From Actinomycetaceae bacterium zg-1166 (GTDB lineage: Bacteria > Actinomycetota > Actinomycetes > Actinomycetales > Actinomycetaceae): a DNA stretch of 64,000 nucleotides. Positions within the stretch are counted from its first letter, which is position 1. Every line of letters begins with the position of its first letter. This document shows positions 26,097-35,998 of the stretch, in pieces. Location: positions 992,001 through 1,056,000 of the forward strand of contig CP064953.1 in the NCBI GenBank assembly GCA_015679245.1. Direction: 5' to 3'. Both the position numbers and the translations under genes were made by a program. The notes under the pieces were generated by a model. That model was not told the origin of the DNA, did no database searches, and saw only the letters and a list, made by a program, of their open reading frames with translations.

Positions 26097-26128
26097 AAGC
26101 CCCGAGGCTTCATTGGCCATCGGGGCTT
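26097..26128 (-). terminator. Terminator between tail and lysis genes
   Basis: The stem AAGCCCCGA/TCGGGGCTT is followed on the minus strand by TTTTC. The stop codon of the small gene at 26110 lies inside the loop. Confidence 0.8.
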
Positions 26129-26244
26129 GGTGGGATTGTGAGGATGTGGGTTTCAGGTTCCACCAGGGGCGGTGGTTCTGCTTCTTTTGGTGGCGTTAGT
26201 GGTTGAGCAACCACGCCTTCTGGCGGGGTGGGGTCAATCTCCAT
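26110..26244 (-). CDS. Small proline-rich phage protein
   Basis: 44 residues, MEIDPTPPEGVVAQPLTPPK then EAEPPPLVEPETHILTIPPS. Its ATG shares a base with the preceding stop (TGATG), so it is coupled to the DUF1617-like gene. Very short acidic or proline-rich proteins are common in this place in siphophages (XkdX-like position). No domain recognised. Confidence 0.55.
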   Translation of the reverse strand: MEIDPTPPEGVVAQPLTPPKEAEPPPLVEPETHILTIPPSPDGQ

Positions 26245-26678
26245 CAGGGCATCTCCTTCCCGGTGGCTTCCTCCAACGCGTCCGATAGCAGGTCGTAGGC
26301 TGTGGCGTCAGTCCCGGAAAAGGTGCCTGGGTACTCGGCCAAGGCCTTGGCAAGGATGGCGTACTGTTCCTCATACAAGGACGGCACAGTGATGGTTTCG
26401 TTCATCAGCGCCTGGTGTTCGGCCGCGAACTCAGTGGCTTGAGTGGGGTCTTTGAGGGTGAAATCGCCGGCCTCATCCAACAGGATTTCACCGTCTTGGT
26501 CGAGGATGGCGTACTGGCGAGCCAACTCCACCTCACTAACACCGAGCGCCTCTAGATGAGTGAGCAAGGCAGAGTGAAGTTTAGTTCTTGCCCTCGAGGC
26601 TGCCCCGGCTAGTTCTAGCCCATCCAGCATGCTGATGATAGTGGGTAGGCTACTGTTGCAAATTTTCACTTCGATCAC
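26244..26678 (-). CDS. DUF1617-like phage protein
   Basis: 144 residues from GTG 26678, with AAAGGAG seven bases upstream. The N-terminus VIEVKICNSSLPTIISMLDG followed by helices (SRARTKLHSALLTHLEALGV) and the acidic LARQYAILDQDGEILLDEAG resembles the uncharacterised proteins found between tail fibre and holin genes. The assignment to DUF1617 is by pattern and position only. Its start is divergent from a TetR gene, and in its absence of a nearby upstream phage gene it may need its own promoter or read-through. Confidence 0.5.
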   Translation of the reverse strand: MIEVKICNSSLPTIISMLDGLELAGAASRARTKLHSALLTHLEALGVSEVELARQYAILDQDGEILLDEAGDFTLKDPTQATEFAAEHQALMNETITVPSLYEEQYAILAKALAEYPGTFSGTDATAYDLLSDALEEATGKEMP

Positions 26679-26711
26679 AGATCGACTCCTTTCACAAAAC
26701 CACACACAAGA

Positions 26712-26726
26712 TTGCACACTGTGCAA
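26712..26726. promoter_or_regulatory. Palindromic operator, probably for the TetR-family regulator
   Basis: TTGCACACTGTGCAA is a perfect 7-1-7 palindrome between the divergent starts at 26678 and 26747. It overlaps a candidate -35 for the plus strand. TetR proteins usually bind such a site to repress themselves and the adjacent transporter. Confidence 0.7.
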
Positions 26727-26746
26727 GGCTGTGTTACTCTTAGTGC

Positions 26747-27379
26747 ATGGCTAGTTCTCTTGATTCCCCAGACAGAGGCGATTCTCGTGCTCTGATTCTG
26801 GCTGCTGCCCGCGAGCTGGTATTGCAAAAACGGGGTGAGCCGTTTACGGGTGATGAGGTAGCTTCGCTTGCTGGGCTATCTCGCCGCACGGTGTTCAATC
26901 ACTTCGATTCAATGGATGACATTGTGGTCTCCTCGTGCTTAGCGGAGATCCAGCACGCGGTCGAGCAGGTGACACCGGCAGATATGAGTGCTGACCCGTC
27001 AGTCACGGATGCGACTGATGTTTTCCACCATTTTGTTCGCTTGTTAGCTCGTGCAGATTTGGCAGTGGTGAGCGGCTACATTCGCTTAGCGGTTGGCGAT
27101 GCAGCGGTGATGACGCCACGGCAGACCCAGCGTTTAGCAGCTGCTTTTTCTCGCATTGAGGCTGACTTGGCTGAAGTGATGACTCACAGGTATCCCTCTG
27201 CCCCCGCTTTGGATGTTCGCCTGGCGGTCATGAGCGTGATTCACTCACTGGAGTTGGTAGCCGCTCAGTGGCAGCCTGCTGATCCGCTCGATCTCACTGA
27301 TGAAGATTTGCGCCGTTGGAACGTGCTGTTTGAATACGTCACGAATCGAATCGCTATGGGTTACCCATTGCGAGAGTAA
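26747..27379 (+). CDS. TetR family transcriptional regulator
   Basis: 210 residues with the TetR helix-turn-helix near the N-terminus (FTGDEVASLAGLSRRTVFNH, FDSMDDIVVS) and a variable ligand-binding C-terminal domain. It precedes an MMPL transporter in the same direction with a spacing of 190 bp. A palindrome at 26712 lies just upstream. This is the common layout of an efflux operon under local repression, so the likely role is ligand-controlled repression of the transporter. It is plus-strand cargo in a minus-strand phage module. Confidence 0.9.
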   Translation: MASSLDSPDRGDSRALILAAARELVLQKRGEPFTGDEVASLAGLSRRTVFNHFDSMDDIVVSSCLAEIQHAVEQVTPADMSADPSVTDATDVFHHFVRLLARADLAVVSGYIRLAVGDAAVMTPRQTQRLAAAFSRIEADLAEVMTHRYPSAPALDVRLAVMSVIHSLELVAAQWQPADPLDLTDEDLRRWNVLFEYVTNRIAMGYPLRE

Positions 27380-27570
27380 CTGCCTGATGCCTTTGACGAT
27401 TGAGTCGAAGGCATCTTGCCTATAGAGCACTAAAGAAACACCAAGGGACGTTATCAAGTGACGTGCCCTGAGGTTTTTGCACCCTTTTCACTTCTTTTCC
27501 AGCCCAGATGCTCCTGGGCTTGGCTTCGCACACCCTTTTTCGTCCTCTTCTCTTTAGAAAGGTTATGACA

Positions 27571-29880
27571 ATGTCGTTATCATCAATCTCTCGATACTGC
27601 TTGAGGCGGCCATGGCGAATCATCATGTCCTGGTTGCTGATTCTGAGCGTGGCGGTTGCAGCTTTCGCTGGTTTTCACGGGGCTACCACCAATGCCATTG
27701 ACATACCCGGAACCCCGACAACTCAAGTAAGCGACGAACTCTCAGCTCACTTCCCTGACGCAGCAGGAACCTGGGGCACCATCGTCTTTACCACCCGCGA
27801 CGGTAAGCCCTTTACTGAGTCCCAAAGGAACGACATCATCGGGGCGATGAAGAAACTGGGCGATATTGATGGAGTTGCCCAAGTTGTCGACCCGTTCACT
27901 GCCCAGGCAACACTCGATGATGCCGCCGCAAAGGTCGGCGAGGGAAAAACGCAGTTTGAAAAGCTGTCTCAACTATCTGACGAGCAGCGTGCTGCGATGG
28001 GAATCCCACCCATGACACCCGAGCAAGTCGCTGCGATTAAAGCAGGACTTGATGACGGACAAACACTCATTGATGCCGCCAGCAACGCCAACACTGTTTC
28101 ACACGATCAAAGCGCGGCTCTAGGGATGGTCCGATTTAGCGAACAAAGCCTCGACCTACCCGAAGAACTACGCACTGCAGTGATGGACACCTTCACACAC
28201 GCCAAAATTGATGGAGTAGACGTGAACTACTCAGTCGAGATCGCTCGCGCCGTACCCCAACTCATGGGCACCAGCGAAATCATTGGCTTGGTGGTGGCCG
28301 GCCTTATTTTGCTGGTCATGTTCGCTTCCTTCCTCACCGCCGGACTTCCGCTCATCAGCGCACTCACTGGTGTTGGAGTGGGAATAAGCTTCGCACTGGC
28401 CTTCTCATCGCTCGTCGAGATGAACACCATCACCCCAATTTTGGGACTCATGCTGGGTTTGGCTGTGGGCATTGACTATTCCTTATTCATCGTCAACCGC
28501 CACCGCACCATGTACTCACAAGGAATGGATCTTCACGACTCCATCGCAAAAGCCGGTGCCACCAGTGGCCGTGCGGTCGTCTTTGCCGGTTCAACGGTCA
28601 TCATTGCCCTGCTAGCACTCAACCTCACCGGAATCCCATTCCTGGGGGTCATGGGTTCAGTAGGAGCCGCCTCTATCCTCACCGCAGTCCTCGTGGCAAT
28701 TACTCTCACCCCCGCCCTGTGTGGACTACTCGGTGAAAAAATCCTCGGAGAGAAAACCCGAGCACAGCGCACACAACCAGCTGATCAGTCGCAAGCACCC
28801 ACAGCACAACCAATGTCTACCTGGAAAGCCGCGCTCAGCGTCATCGCATCCCTAGGAGTTCTTACCCTGCTGGCAATTCCGGCCACAGACTTACGCCTCG
28901 GTCTACCTGATGGCTCCTATGAACCTGAAGGCAGCACCGCAAACGTTGCCTACCAACAAATCAGTGAACATTTCAGTGACGGCGATAACGCCCCACTGAT
29001 GGTCATTGCCCACCTCCCTCACGCCATTGAGGATAGTGAAGCAGCGACCTACAGTGCCCAAGCCGCGATCACCCACGAGTTGATGGACATCAAGGATGTT
29101 CGCGCTGTCGTTCCTGTCGCAGTCTCATCAGACCGCACGCGGATTGCTTTCAAAGTTACCCCCGCCTCTGGACCAAACGCACAATCAACCATCGATCTGG
29201 TTCATTCCCTACGCGACCACTCGCCCACAGCCATCAAAGCGTCCAGCGGGGACCTAGGTGACGTAGAGTTCGCAGTGGCAGGAAATACCAGCGCCAGCAT
29301 TGATGTGTCCGAAAAACTCGCAGACTCCCTCCCCCTTTACCTTGCTGTCGTGGTGGGACTAAGCCTGGTCATCATGGGAATCGTGTTCCGCTCTGTTCTC
29401 ATTCCCTTGATCGCTTCCGCCGGATTCATCGCTTCACTTGGAGCAACACTAGGCGTGCTGGTAGCCGTATTCCAATGGGGCTGGGCAGCAGACATCTTCC
29501 AACTCACCACACTGGGGCCGATCCCGTCATTCCTTCCCACCGTCATGATTGGTGTGCTTTTTGGTCTGGCAATGGACTACCAACTCTTTCTCACCACTGG
29601 TATGCGTGAAGCACTCGACGAGGGCCAATCACCTCGCCAAGCCGTCGCAAGTGGGAAGAAAGCCGCCGCCACGGTCGTTATCGCCGCAGCCGCCATCATG
29701 GTCAGTGTTTTTGCCGGATTCATCTTTAACGACTCCGCGACCATCAAAGCCCTTGGTATGGCGCTAGCCGTCGGCATCGCCATCGATGCCTACCTCATCC
29801 GCCTGATCCTCATCCCCGCACTCATCCACCTCTGCGGGAAGGGTGCTTGGTGGCCAGCAATCACGCCAGCCACCAAATAA
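27571..29880 (+). CDS. MMPL/RND family membrane transporter
   Basis: 769 residues from the ATG at 27571 (AAAGG eight bases upstream). Typical MMPL layout: one membrane helix (IIMSWLLILSVAVAAFAGFH), a large outer domain, six helices with the proton-relay motif LAVGIDYSLFIVNRHR, then the same again with LFGLAMDYQLFLTTGMRE. The family exports lipids, peptides or drugs using the proton gradient. The substrate is not readable. Flanked upstream by TetR and downstream by a strong terminator. Transporters this large are uncommon as prophage cargo, so it may give the lysogen a resistance or envelope trait. Confidence 0.92.
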   Translation: MSLSSISRYCLRRPWRIIMSWLLILSVAVAAFAGFHGATTNAIDIPGTPTTQVSDELSAHFPDAAGTWGTIVFTTRDGKPFTESQRNDIIGAMKKLGDIDGVAQVVDPFTAQATLDDAAAKVGEGKTQFEKLSQLSDEQRAAMGIPPMTPEQVAAIKAGLDDGQTLIDAASNANTVSHDQSAALGMVRFSEQSLDLPEELRTAVMDTFTHAKIDGVDVNYSVEIARAVPQLMGTSEIIGLVVAGLILLVMFASFLTAGLPLISALTGVGVGISFALAFSSLVEMNTITPILGLMLGLAVGIDYSLFIVNRHRTMYSQGMDLHDSIAKAGATSGRAVVFAGSTVIIALLALNLTGIPFLGVMGSVGAASILTAVLVAITLTPALCGLLGEKILGEKTRAQRTQPADQSQAPTAQPMSTWKAALSVIASLGVLTLLAIPATDLRLGLPDGSYEPEGSTANVAYQQISEHFSDGDNAPLMVIAHLPHAIEDSEAATYSAQAAITHELMDIKDVRAVVPVAVSSDRTRIAFKVTPASGPNAQSTIDLVHSLRDHSPTAIKASSGDLGDVEFAVAGNTSASIDVSEKLADSLPLYLAVVVGLSLVIMGIVFRSVLIPLIASAGFIASLGATLGVLVAVFQWGWAADIFQLTTLGPIPSFLPTVMIGVLFGLAMDYQLFLTTGMREALDEGQSPRQAVASGKKAAATVVIAAAAIMVSVFAGFIFNDSATIKALGMALAVGIAIDAYLIRLILIPALIHLCGKGAWWPAITPATK

Positions 29881-29885
29881 ACGTC

Positions 29886-29929
29886 AAAACGCTGGGGCAC
29901 ACCAACTCAACGGGGTGCCCCAGCGTTTT
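29886..29929. terminator. Bidirectional terminator between MMPL and the tail tip gene
   Basis: A perfect 15-base stem, AAAACGCTGGGGCAC with GTGCCCCAGCGTTTT, gives a T tract on each strand. It separates the convergent cargo and tail transcripts. Confidence 0.92.
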
Positions 29930-29942
29930 CACTCCCCACAAA

Positions 29943-32588
29943 TCACGACAAATTCGTCGACATGGTGGACAGGCCGGTGTTCTTGTAACTCGACCATGAG
30001 ACTCTGCCGCCTCCGATGTCGTGGACTTCTTGGACCCAGCCTTTGTTCAGATAGGTGATGAGGTGGTTGACTCGCATAATCACCTCACTGAGCCGTTTGG
30101 TTATTTGGGTGACCGAGTAGAGGTTGTTATCGGTGACCAAAAAGAGCGCCCCATTGGAGAAGGCGACTTGGGAGTGGGTGTTCTCGCTACACCAGGCCGG
30201 CATCATCGTGCGGTTAATGTTGGAGTCCAGCAGTTTGATGCCGCGCTTGGTTGTTGTCATTACCTTGTTGCCACCTAGGTGTAAATCCACCCCCAGATGC
30301 AAACCCCTAGCGCCCATCACGGAGCCTTTCGGGTCAAGGGTTAAGAGGACGACGTGGTCGTTACTGCCGGCCCCATACGTCCACGCCGCATACGACGCAT
30401 CTTTCGACAACATGGTGTTGAGGCCCTTGACGCTCTCGGGTTTGTTTTTGAATCCTGCTTCACCGATTTGTCCGATGTACTTGGAGCCGTAGTAAAACTG
30501 CAGGCCCGAACTGGAGACTTTGCCGGTGAGGGTGTTGCCGTTGTACCAGCGGATCTCGGTGGGACTAATACGGATGCTCTGGCTCCAGCCGGCTAGGCCG
30601 ACTTGGATGGCATTGGTTGCGAGCTTGTCAGCCGTAATAGTCCTAGCAGCGATGCGCGAAGCAGAAAGTGTGCCGGTGGTGATCTTGCCAGCATCCAAGG
30701 AAGCGATCTTCGCGGAAGTGATGGCCGCATCCCGAATCATCGCACTGGTAATGAAGCCGTTGCGGATGGTGAGCTTTTCCGAAGTAATGCTTCCTGTACG
30801 GATACGCCCGGCGTCTAGGTAGCCTGTGCGGATTTTGCCTGCATCCAGGGATGCGATTTTCGCGCTGTCGATGGTGGCGTCTTTGATCATCGCTCCCGTG
30901 ATTACTGCCTGGTCGATGGTGGTTTTCCCGGTGATGTGAACCTTGGTCCCGTCAATCAAAATCCCCTCGGTGGAGATGTTGATTTGGTTGATGACTTGGT
31001 CTTTCTTCACTCCCTGGGAGACATCATGGTCGAGCCTGCCAATATCAACGAACATGTCCTCAACCGCTTGACGGGCTTTCTTACCAGCGGCGATAGCCTG
31101 CTCGGCCGCCTCCTTCGCCGACTCGACTGCGCCCTTGGTGGTTTCAAGTTCCCGCCCAGCCTCACTCCACGTTAAGTCCGTGGAGATGGGGTACCAGTCG
31201 TAGCGGTTGTTTACCTGCTTATAGATCCAGATTTCTTGCTTCTCACCGTTCTCCTTGAACCACACGTCACCCGGACGAGGATCGAGAGGAGTGTCGGTGC
31301 CGTAGTGGTTGCGGTTTTTACCGTTCGCCGCCACCAACGCCGACTCCGCCGCACTACCAGCGTGAGTAGCCGCATCAAAAGCTTGGTCCGCTCGCGCCAG
31401 GGCGTTGCCTGCCACGGTGGTCAGCGCCCCAGCCTGGGCCGACGCATCAAGGGCCGCACCCATCGCACCGGAGGCAAGGTTGACTGCGCGAGCAGACTGG
31501 TTCGATAGGCGTGGGGTGAAGGAGCCTAGCGTTACCTGCATATACCCCTGGGTGAGGGGGTTGTATTGGTAGGCCACCACCCGCGCACTGACGTCCACCC
31601 CAGCATCCAAGTCCTTGACCGTGACAACGTCGCCGATTGCGACGGTTTCCAAGGCACGCAGATGGGCATATTCCCGTGTTGTGGCGAGGTCGATAAGGTT
31701 TACTGTCCAGGTTCGGGTGGGCTCATCAATATGGTGGAAAGTGAACTGCTGCTTTGCCACCCTGCGCAGCGCACGCTCGGCATCGCGTGGCTCTAACGCG
31801 TCCTCGGCGGTCGCCCCGTTGGGTGTGGAGCGGGATTTGATGTGATCAAACTTCACTACTGCGACCCTGGGGTGCGGATACCGGCTAATTTTTCTAGAGT
31901 CGACCCATTTCTCAGGCAGGAGTAGCCCATCAAACCCAACAGGAACAATCCGAGTCACAACCGTTGAGTAGTCCACCGACGCGGTCGTGGAGATCAGGTT
32001 TTTGCCTGCCAGAATCTGCACCCCATTATCCGACCCGCGCCGAGTGACCAGGGAAAGGTGGGTGTTGTTACGAATCAACTCCCCACCCCATCTAGCCACG
32101 ATCCCATTGTCAAGGTCGGGGTCCATGAGGACTGATGCCACAGATACTCGCACAAGCCTGGCTGAGGCACGATCGCTCATGCTGCTGGTGGCAGTGAACG
32201 GGTGCTTGTACTGCGCCCCGGCCAGGATACGGCCCAGTGCGCCGTTGGCGTCTTCGTTTACGAGATTGGTGTCCAGTAGCAGGTTTGCAGCCAAGTCATA
32301 GAACACATGCTGGGCCGTGACATGAACCAGGTGCTGTTCGCTGGTCTGGAGGTGGTGGATGCGGAAGAACTGGCTACCCAGCACCGGCACCAGGCACCTA
32401 ACCAAATTCCCCACAACCAGGGTATCTGCGCCCCTGGCGGTGAGTGGGTAGTCGAACTCCAGGCAGAAAGCGCCACCGAGCTCTTCGGTGACGATCGGGT
32501 TAATGATCTGGGCATCAAGGACGGCCAAACCATTGTCTGTGGTGACGTCCGTCTTGGGAACAGCGTTTGCTGGGTGTGTGGTGATCAT
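29943..32588 (-). CDS. Phage tail tip / endopeptidase-type minor structural protein
   Basis: 881 residues from ATG 32588 (GGAGG five bases upstream). The N-terminal 370 residues fit the prophage endopeptidase tail family (LDAQIINPIVTEELGGAFCL, VTAQHVFYDLAANLLLDTNL, VGDVVTVKD-like end). The middle holds a coiled region and then short beta-repeats of the form (V)ITGAMIKDATIDSAKIASLD, AGKIRTGYLDAGRIRTGSIT, repeated with AITSAKIASLDAGKITTGTL, as in receptor-binding tail proteins. It ends in a beta-rich tip. The start overlaps the Dit stop by four bases. Likely host-binding; the repeats probably form a trimeric shaft. Confidence 0.85.
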   Translation of the reverse strand: MITTHPANAVPKTDVTTDNGLAVLDAQIINPIVTEELGGAFCLEFDYPLTARGADTLVVGNLVRCLVPVLGSQFFRIHHLQTSEQHLVHVTAQHVFYDLAANLLLDTNLVNEDANGALGRILAGAQYKHPFTATSSMSDRASARLVRVSVASVLMDPDLDNGIVARWGGELIRNNTHLSLVTRRGSDNGVQILAGKNLISTTASVDYSTVVTRIVPVGFDGLLLPEKWVDSRKISRYPHPRVAVVKFDHIKSRSTPNGATAEDALEPRDAERALRRVAKQQFTFHHIDEPTRTWTVNLIDLATTREYAHLRALETVAIGDVVTVKDLDAGVDVSARVVAYQYNPLTQGYMQVTLGSFTPRLSNQSARAVNLASGAMGAALDASAQAGALTTVAGNALARADQAFDAATHAGSAAESALVAANGKNRNHYGTDTPLDPRPGDVWFKENGEKQEIWIYKQVNNRYDWYPISTDLTWSEAGRELETTKGAVESAKEAAEQAIAAGKKARQAVEDMFVDIGRLDHDVSQGVKKDQVINQINISTEGILIDGTKVHITGKTTIDQAVITGAMIKDATIDSAKIASLDAGKIRTGYLDAGRIRTGSITSEKLTIRNGFITSAMIRDAAITSAKIASLDAGKITTGTLSASRIAARTITADKLATNAIQVGLAGWSQSIRISPTEIRWYNGNTLTGKVSSSGLQFYYGSKYIGQIGEAGFKNKPESVKGLNTMLSKDASYAAWTYGAGSNDHVVLLTLDPKGSVMGARGLHLGVDLHLGGNKVMTTTKRGIKLLDSNINRTMMPAWCSENTHSQVAFSNGALFLVTDNNLYSVTQITKRLSEVIMRVNHLITYLNKGWVQEVHDIGGGRVSWSSYKNTGLSTMSTNLS

Positions 32589-33271
32589 TGGTTCCTCCAC
32601 CTAGGTTCAATTACAAGCTGGCTGACCCCTGGGTCTAGTTGGACGTGGGATTTGCCAGGGCGGATGGTTGGGAATGGGCCGGTCATGCTGCTGTTTTGTG
32701 CGACCTGATCCTTACGGCACTCCATGAGGGAACTGTCGACGGTGAGGTGGTCGGAGTCGATTTTCAAGTCCACCCGGTATCCGTTGGTCTCGAAAAACAC
32801 CCTGCCGCTGCCGTAGACCGTGAACACCGGCCTGGCCAGAACGTTCCCAGGATTCGTGATGTTTCCGCTTTTGGTGAGCACAATGTTTTCCACGCCCGCC
32901 AGGTATGCGAAGGGGTCGCAGGTGAGGGTGGTTTGGAACTGACCCATCATGGGCGACACCCGTGTCAGTTCGCTCAGGGTTGCGCTTTTGATCTGGTAGA
33001 ACACGCCTGTGTCATGACGGAAAGCAAGCTGCTTCGCTGAGGTCAACGCGGTGATGGCTTTGCGCCATGCCCCCATCACATCCTGGGAGCGGATGATCAA
33101 ATCGAGAGTGATGAGCCGGTCCGCCCAGCCTTGTTCGCGGGTGAGGGTGCCTTCGCGGCCTGGCACCACAATCTGCTCCACCACCCGCGAGGCAGGACTC
33201 ATCTTGATTGGTGATGCGAGGTGCAGGTTCAGGTCCCGGCGAGCTTGGATGGTTCCATCGAGTGTAAACAC
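32585..33271 (-). CDS. Distal tail protein (Dit, sipho_tail family)
   Basis: 228 residues from GTG 33271 with GGAGG ten bases upstream. N-terminal belt-like sequence (ASRVVEQIVVPGREGTLTRE, LITLDLIIRS) and the conserved C-terminal GYRVDLKIDSDHLTVDSSLM followed by PGKSHVQLDPGVSQLVIEPR WRNQ end match phage Dit proteins, which form the hexameric hub between the tail tube and the tip. Located between tape measure and tail tip, as expected. Confidence 0.88.
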   Translation of the reverse strand: MFTLDGTIQARRDLNLHLASPIKMSPASRVVEQIVVPGREGTLTREQGWADRLITLDLIIRSQDVMGAWRKAITALTSAKQLAFRHDTGVFYQIKSATLSELTRVSPMMGQFQTTLTCDPFAYLAGVENIVLTKSGNITNPGNVLARPVFTVYGSGRVFFETNGYRVDLKIDSDHLTVDSSLMECRKDQVAQNSSMTGPFPTIRPGKSHVQLDPGVSQLVIEPRWRNQ

Positions 33272-33292
33272 GGGGAATCACCCTCCTTCTCT

Positions 33293-35959
33293 TTAGTTGA
33301 TGGCAAGTAGCGGGTTGCGGCGGGCTAGTCCCGCCAGACTGGTGTCAATGCGGGGTGCGAGGCGGCCGACCAGGGTGCCGTCATCAAGCACCACCCGAAT
33401 ATCCATCCCACGAAGTAGAGACGGCACGACTGCCTCCACAACAGACTGAACACTCTCCGCCGACAAAACAGCAGGCGGAGCAGTTGGAAGAGTCAGCGCG
33501 CTACTCACCTGGTCGAGGGCGGCGAACTGGGCCTGGGTCTTGACATCCACTGGCACGTCCAGACCTTCGGTGAGGCTGGTGAAGGCGGCGTCGATATCAG
33601 ATGCCATCTCGTTGGCGGCTTTGGTGGCGCGCTGGGCGTTATCGTCGATACCAGCAGCGAGACCGCGTGCGAGCATTTCACCAGCCCACGCCATCTTCCT
33701 AGACGGGGAATGAATCCCGAAGAATGACGTGATGCCATCCCAAATACTTGAGGCCCAAGAAGACACCTGGTTCCATAGCCATCCGGCCAGGCCTTGGATA
33801 CCGTTCCACAAGCCCCGCACCAAATTCCCACCCACACTCACCATCTGACTAACGCCCTGACCAAACGCCGAGACAATCCCAGAAACAATCTGCGGAATCG
33901 CAGAGACGATCGTGGAAATGATCGTGGGCAGATTGCGAATGAGCGCGGTGAGCAGGGTGACCCCGGTCATCATCAGCTGCGGAATATGGCTACTGATCGC
34001 GTTCAACACGCTGCTGATGATCCTAGGGACGGCGGAGATAATGGTGGTGATGATCGTCGGCAACGCTTGAATCAATGCGACGAACAGTTTCACCCCAGCA
34101 TCAATGAGCAAAGGCAGTGCCCCGAGGACGGCGTTGATGATCGCATCGATAATCTGCGGGAGCGCAGCCACGATCGTCTCAATGATCGTTGGGAGGGCTT
34201 CTACCAGACTGGTGAGTAGGGTGATGCCGGCGTCGATGAGCTGCGGGATCGCACCCACCAAAAACTCCAGCAGCGAGGTAATCAATGCCGGTAGTGCCTC
34301 AATCAGGACCGGGATGGCTTCGATAATGCCCTGCGCCAAACCCGTCACCAACTGCAATGCCGCATCCAATAAAAGCGGCAGGTTGTCAATCAAGGCTTGG
34401 ACGATCCCGACGATTGCCGCAATAGCAGCCGGAATCAACTGAGGTAGTGCCTCACCGATCCCACTAGCCAGGGTGGCGACCATGGTGGCGGCCGCCGTCG
34501 TCAGCTCGGGCAGCAACTGCAGGATTCCTTGGACGAGGGCGATGAGTAGTCCGGTTGCGGCCTCGGTAATAGCAGGCAAAGCCTGAATCAAACCATCAGC
34601 CAAACTGGTGACAATCCGCAAGGCCGCATCCAAGAACGCCGGCAATTGCTCTGAGATGAAGGCGAGGGCTTCTTGGATGACCTGACCCAAAGCGGTGATC
34701 AGCCCATCCACACCATCCTTCTCAAACGCTTCGGACAAGGCACTTACCCAGCCGTTGACCATCGGCATCACCGAGCCCGACAGCATTTCGGTCAGCCCAC
34801 CAGCCAACTGGCCTTTCAAATTGGCGACGCCATCTTGAAGTGTGGAGAGTTGCCCGTTGAAGGTTTTGGATTGATTCTCCATCGCCCCATAAAAACGCCC
34901 ACCCTCAGCCGTAGCGCTTTCGAAGGCCTCGGCGACCATCTCAGCGCTAATCGCTCCCTTACTCATCTCCTCCTTGAGCTCACCAATGCTCTTGCCGGTC
35001 TTACGGGAGATTTCTTCGAGGGGGTTGAAGCCAGCGTTGATCATCTGCATCAAATCCTGGCCCGTGAGTTTGCCCGCGGATGAGATCTGAGCAAACGCCA
35101 AAGACAAAGAGCTAAATTTTTCTTTGTCACCCTGGGCTACGTCCCCAAGCATCCCCATATACTTCTGCGCATCCTGCGCGCTGATGCCAAAGGACATGAG
35201 GGTGCGGGTCGCATCAGCCAAATCCTGCATCCCATACGGCGTACTTGCTGCGCGGGCTTTGAGGTCGGCGACGAGCTTGTGGGCCTTAGCCTCATCACCA
35301 AGCATCGTAGTGAACGACGCAGTGTAGGACTCCATCGTCGCGTTGTATTGGACCCCCTCTTTCATCGCGTCCACGAACCCACGGCCTACGGCCTTGATCG
35401 CACTTCCGATAGCCTTGACCCCAGCAACGATGGCCTCACTAGCGAGGTTGGCTTTCAACACGTCACCGAAGGAGAGGGCTTTCTTGCCGCTGGTGTCCAT
35501 CTCGTCGCCAAGATCGTCAACCGCGTCTTCTAGGCGGCCAGTGTCTTTAGCGGCATCCCGTGCGTCATCCCCAGCATCATCAGTCGCGTCACCGAAAGAC
35601 GAGAGGGCTTTGTTGTTGTCCTCCAACTCGCCCTCAAGGTCAGCCAACGCCGCCTTCGCATTATTCAGCTGCGTCTGCCACGCCAAAGTGCGCCGGTCAG
35701 TCTCCCCGAAGTTCGTGGCCGCGTTTTTCAGGGCTGCTTCGAGGGTGTTGATCTTGTCCTTCTGGGCGCTGATTTGCTCGGCTAACACTTTGCCTTTGGC
35801 GGCGTACTTGGCCTGAGCATCATCACTGCGTTTGAACTGGGCATCAACCAACTTCATCTCAGAGCCGAGCAGGCGGAAAGACGCGTTGATCTCAGTGATC
35901 GCCTTCTTGAACTCCCGCTCACCCTGGAGCGCGATCTTCAGTCCGAAATCTTCAGCCAT
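33293..35959 (-). CDS. Tail tape measure protein
   Basis: 888 residues. N-terminal coiled coil (residues about 30-130, EQISAQKDKINTLEAALKNA), then the tape-measure core GMQDLADATRTLMSFGISAQ, and a long repetitive hydrophobic part with about 30-residue units such as LIDAGITLLTSLVEALPTII and LLIDAGVKLFVALIQALPTI. The C-terminus has WNGIQGLAGWLWNQVSSWAS and FGIHSPSRKMAWAGEMLARG, the usual end motif. Length sets the tail length (roughly 130 nm by the usual rule of about 0.15 nm per residue, an inference). Confidence 0.93.
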   Translation of the reverse strand: MAEDFGLKIALQGEREFKKAITEINASFRLLGSEMKLVDAQFKRSDDAQAKYAAKGKVLAEQISAQKDKINTLEAALKNAATNFGETDRRTLAWQTQLNNAKAALADLEGELEDNNKALSSFGDATDDAGDDARDAAKDTGRLEDAVDDLGDEMDTSGKKALSFGDVLKANLASEAIVAGVKAIGSAIKAVGRGFVDAMKEGVQYNATMESYTASFTTMLGDEAKAHKLVADLKARAASTPYGMQDLADATRTLMSFGISAQDAQKYMGMLGDVAQGDKEKFSSLSLAFAQISSAGKLTGQDLMQMINAGFNPLEEISRKTGKSIGELKEEMSKGAISAEMVAEAFESATAEGGRFYGAMENQSKTFNGQLSTLQDGVANLKGQLAGGLTEMLSGSVMPMVNGWVSALSEAFEKDGVDGLITALGQVIQEALAFISEQLPAFLDAALRIVTSLADGLIQALPAITEAATGLLIALVQGILQLLPELTTAAATMVATLASGIGEALPQLIPAAIAAIVGIVQALIDNLPLLLDAALQLVTGLAQGIIEAIPVLIEALPALITSLLEFLVGAIPQLIDAGITLLTSLVEALPTIIETIVAALPQIIDAIINAVLGALPLLIDAGVKLFVALIQALPTIITTIISAVPRIISSVLNAISSHIPQLMMTGVTLLTALIRNLPTIISTIVSAIPQIVSGIVSAFGQGVSQMVSVGGNLVRGLWNGIQGLAGWLWNQVSSWASSIWDGITSFFGIHSPSRKMAWAGEMLARGLAAGIDDNAQRATKAANEMASDIDAAFTSLTEGLDVPVDVKTQAQFAALDQVSSALTLPTAPPAVLSAESVQSVVEAVVPSLLRGMDIRVVLDDGTLVGRLAPRIDTSLAGLARRNPLLAIN

Positions 35960-35998
35960 GAGCGCGTACTCCTCTCAGACAGTAGGCAAGGTGGAAAA

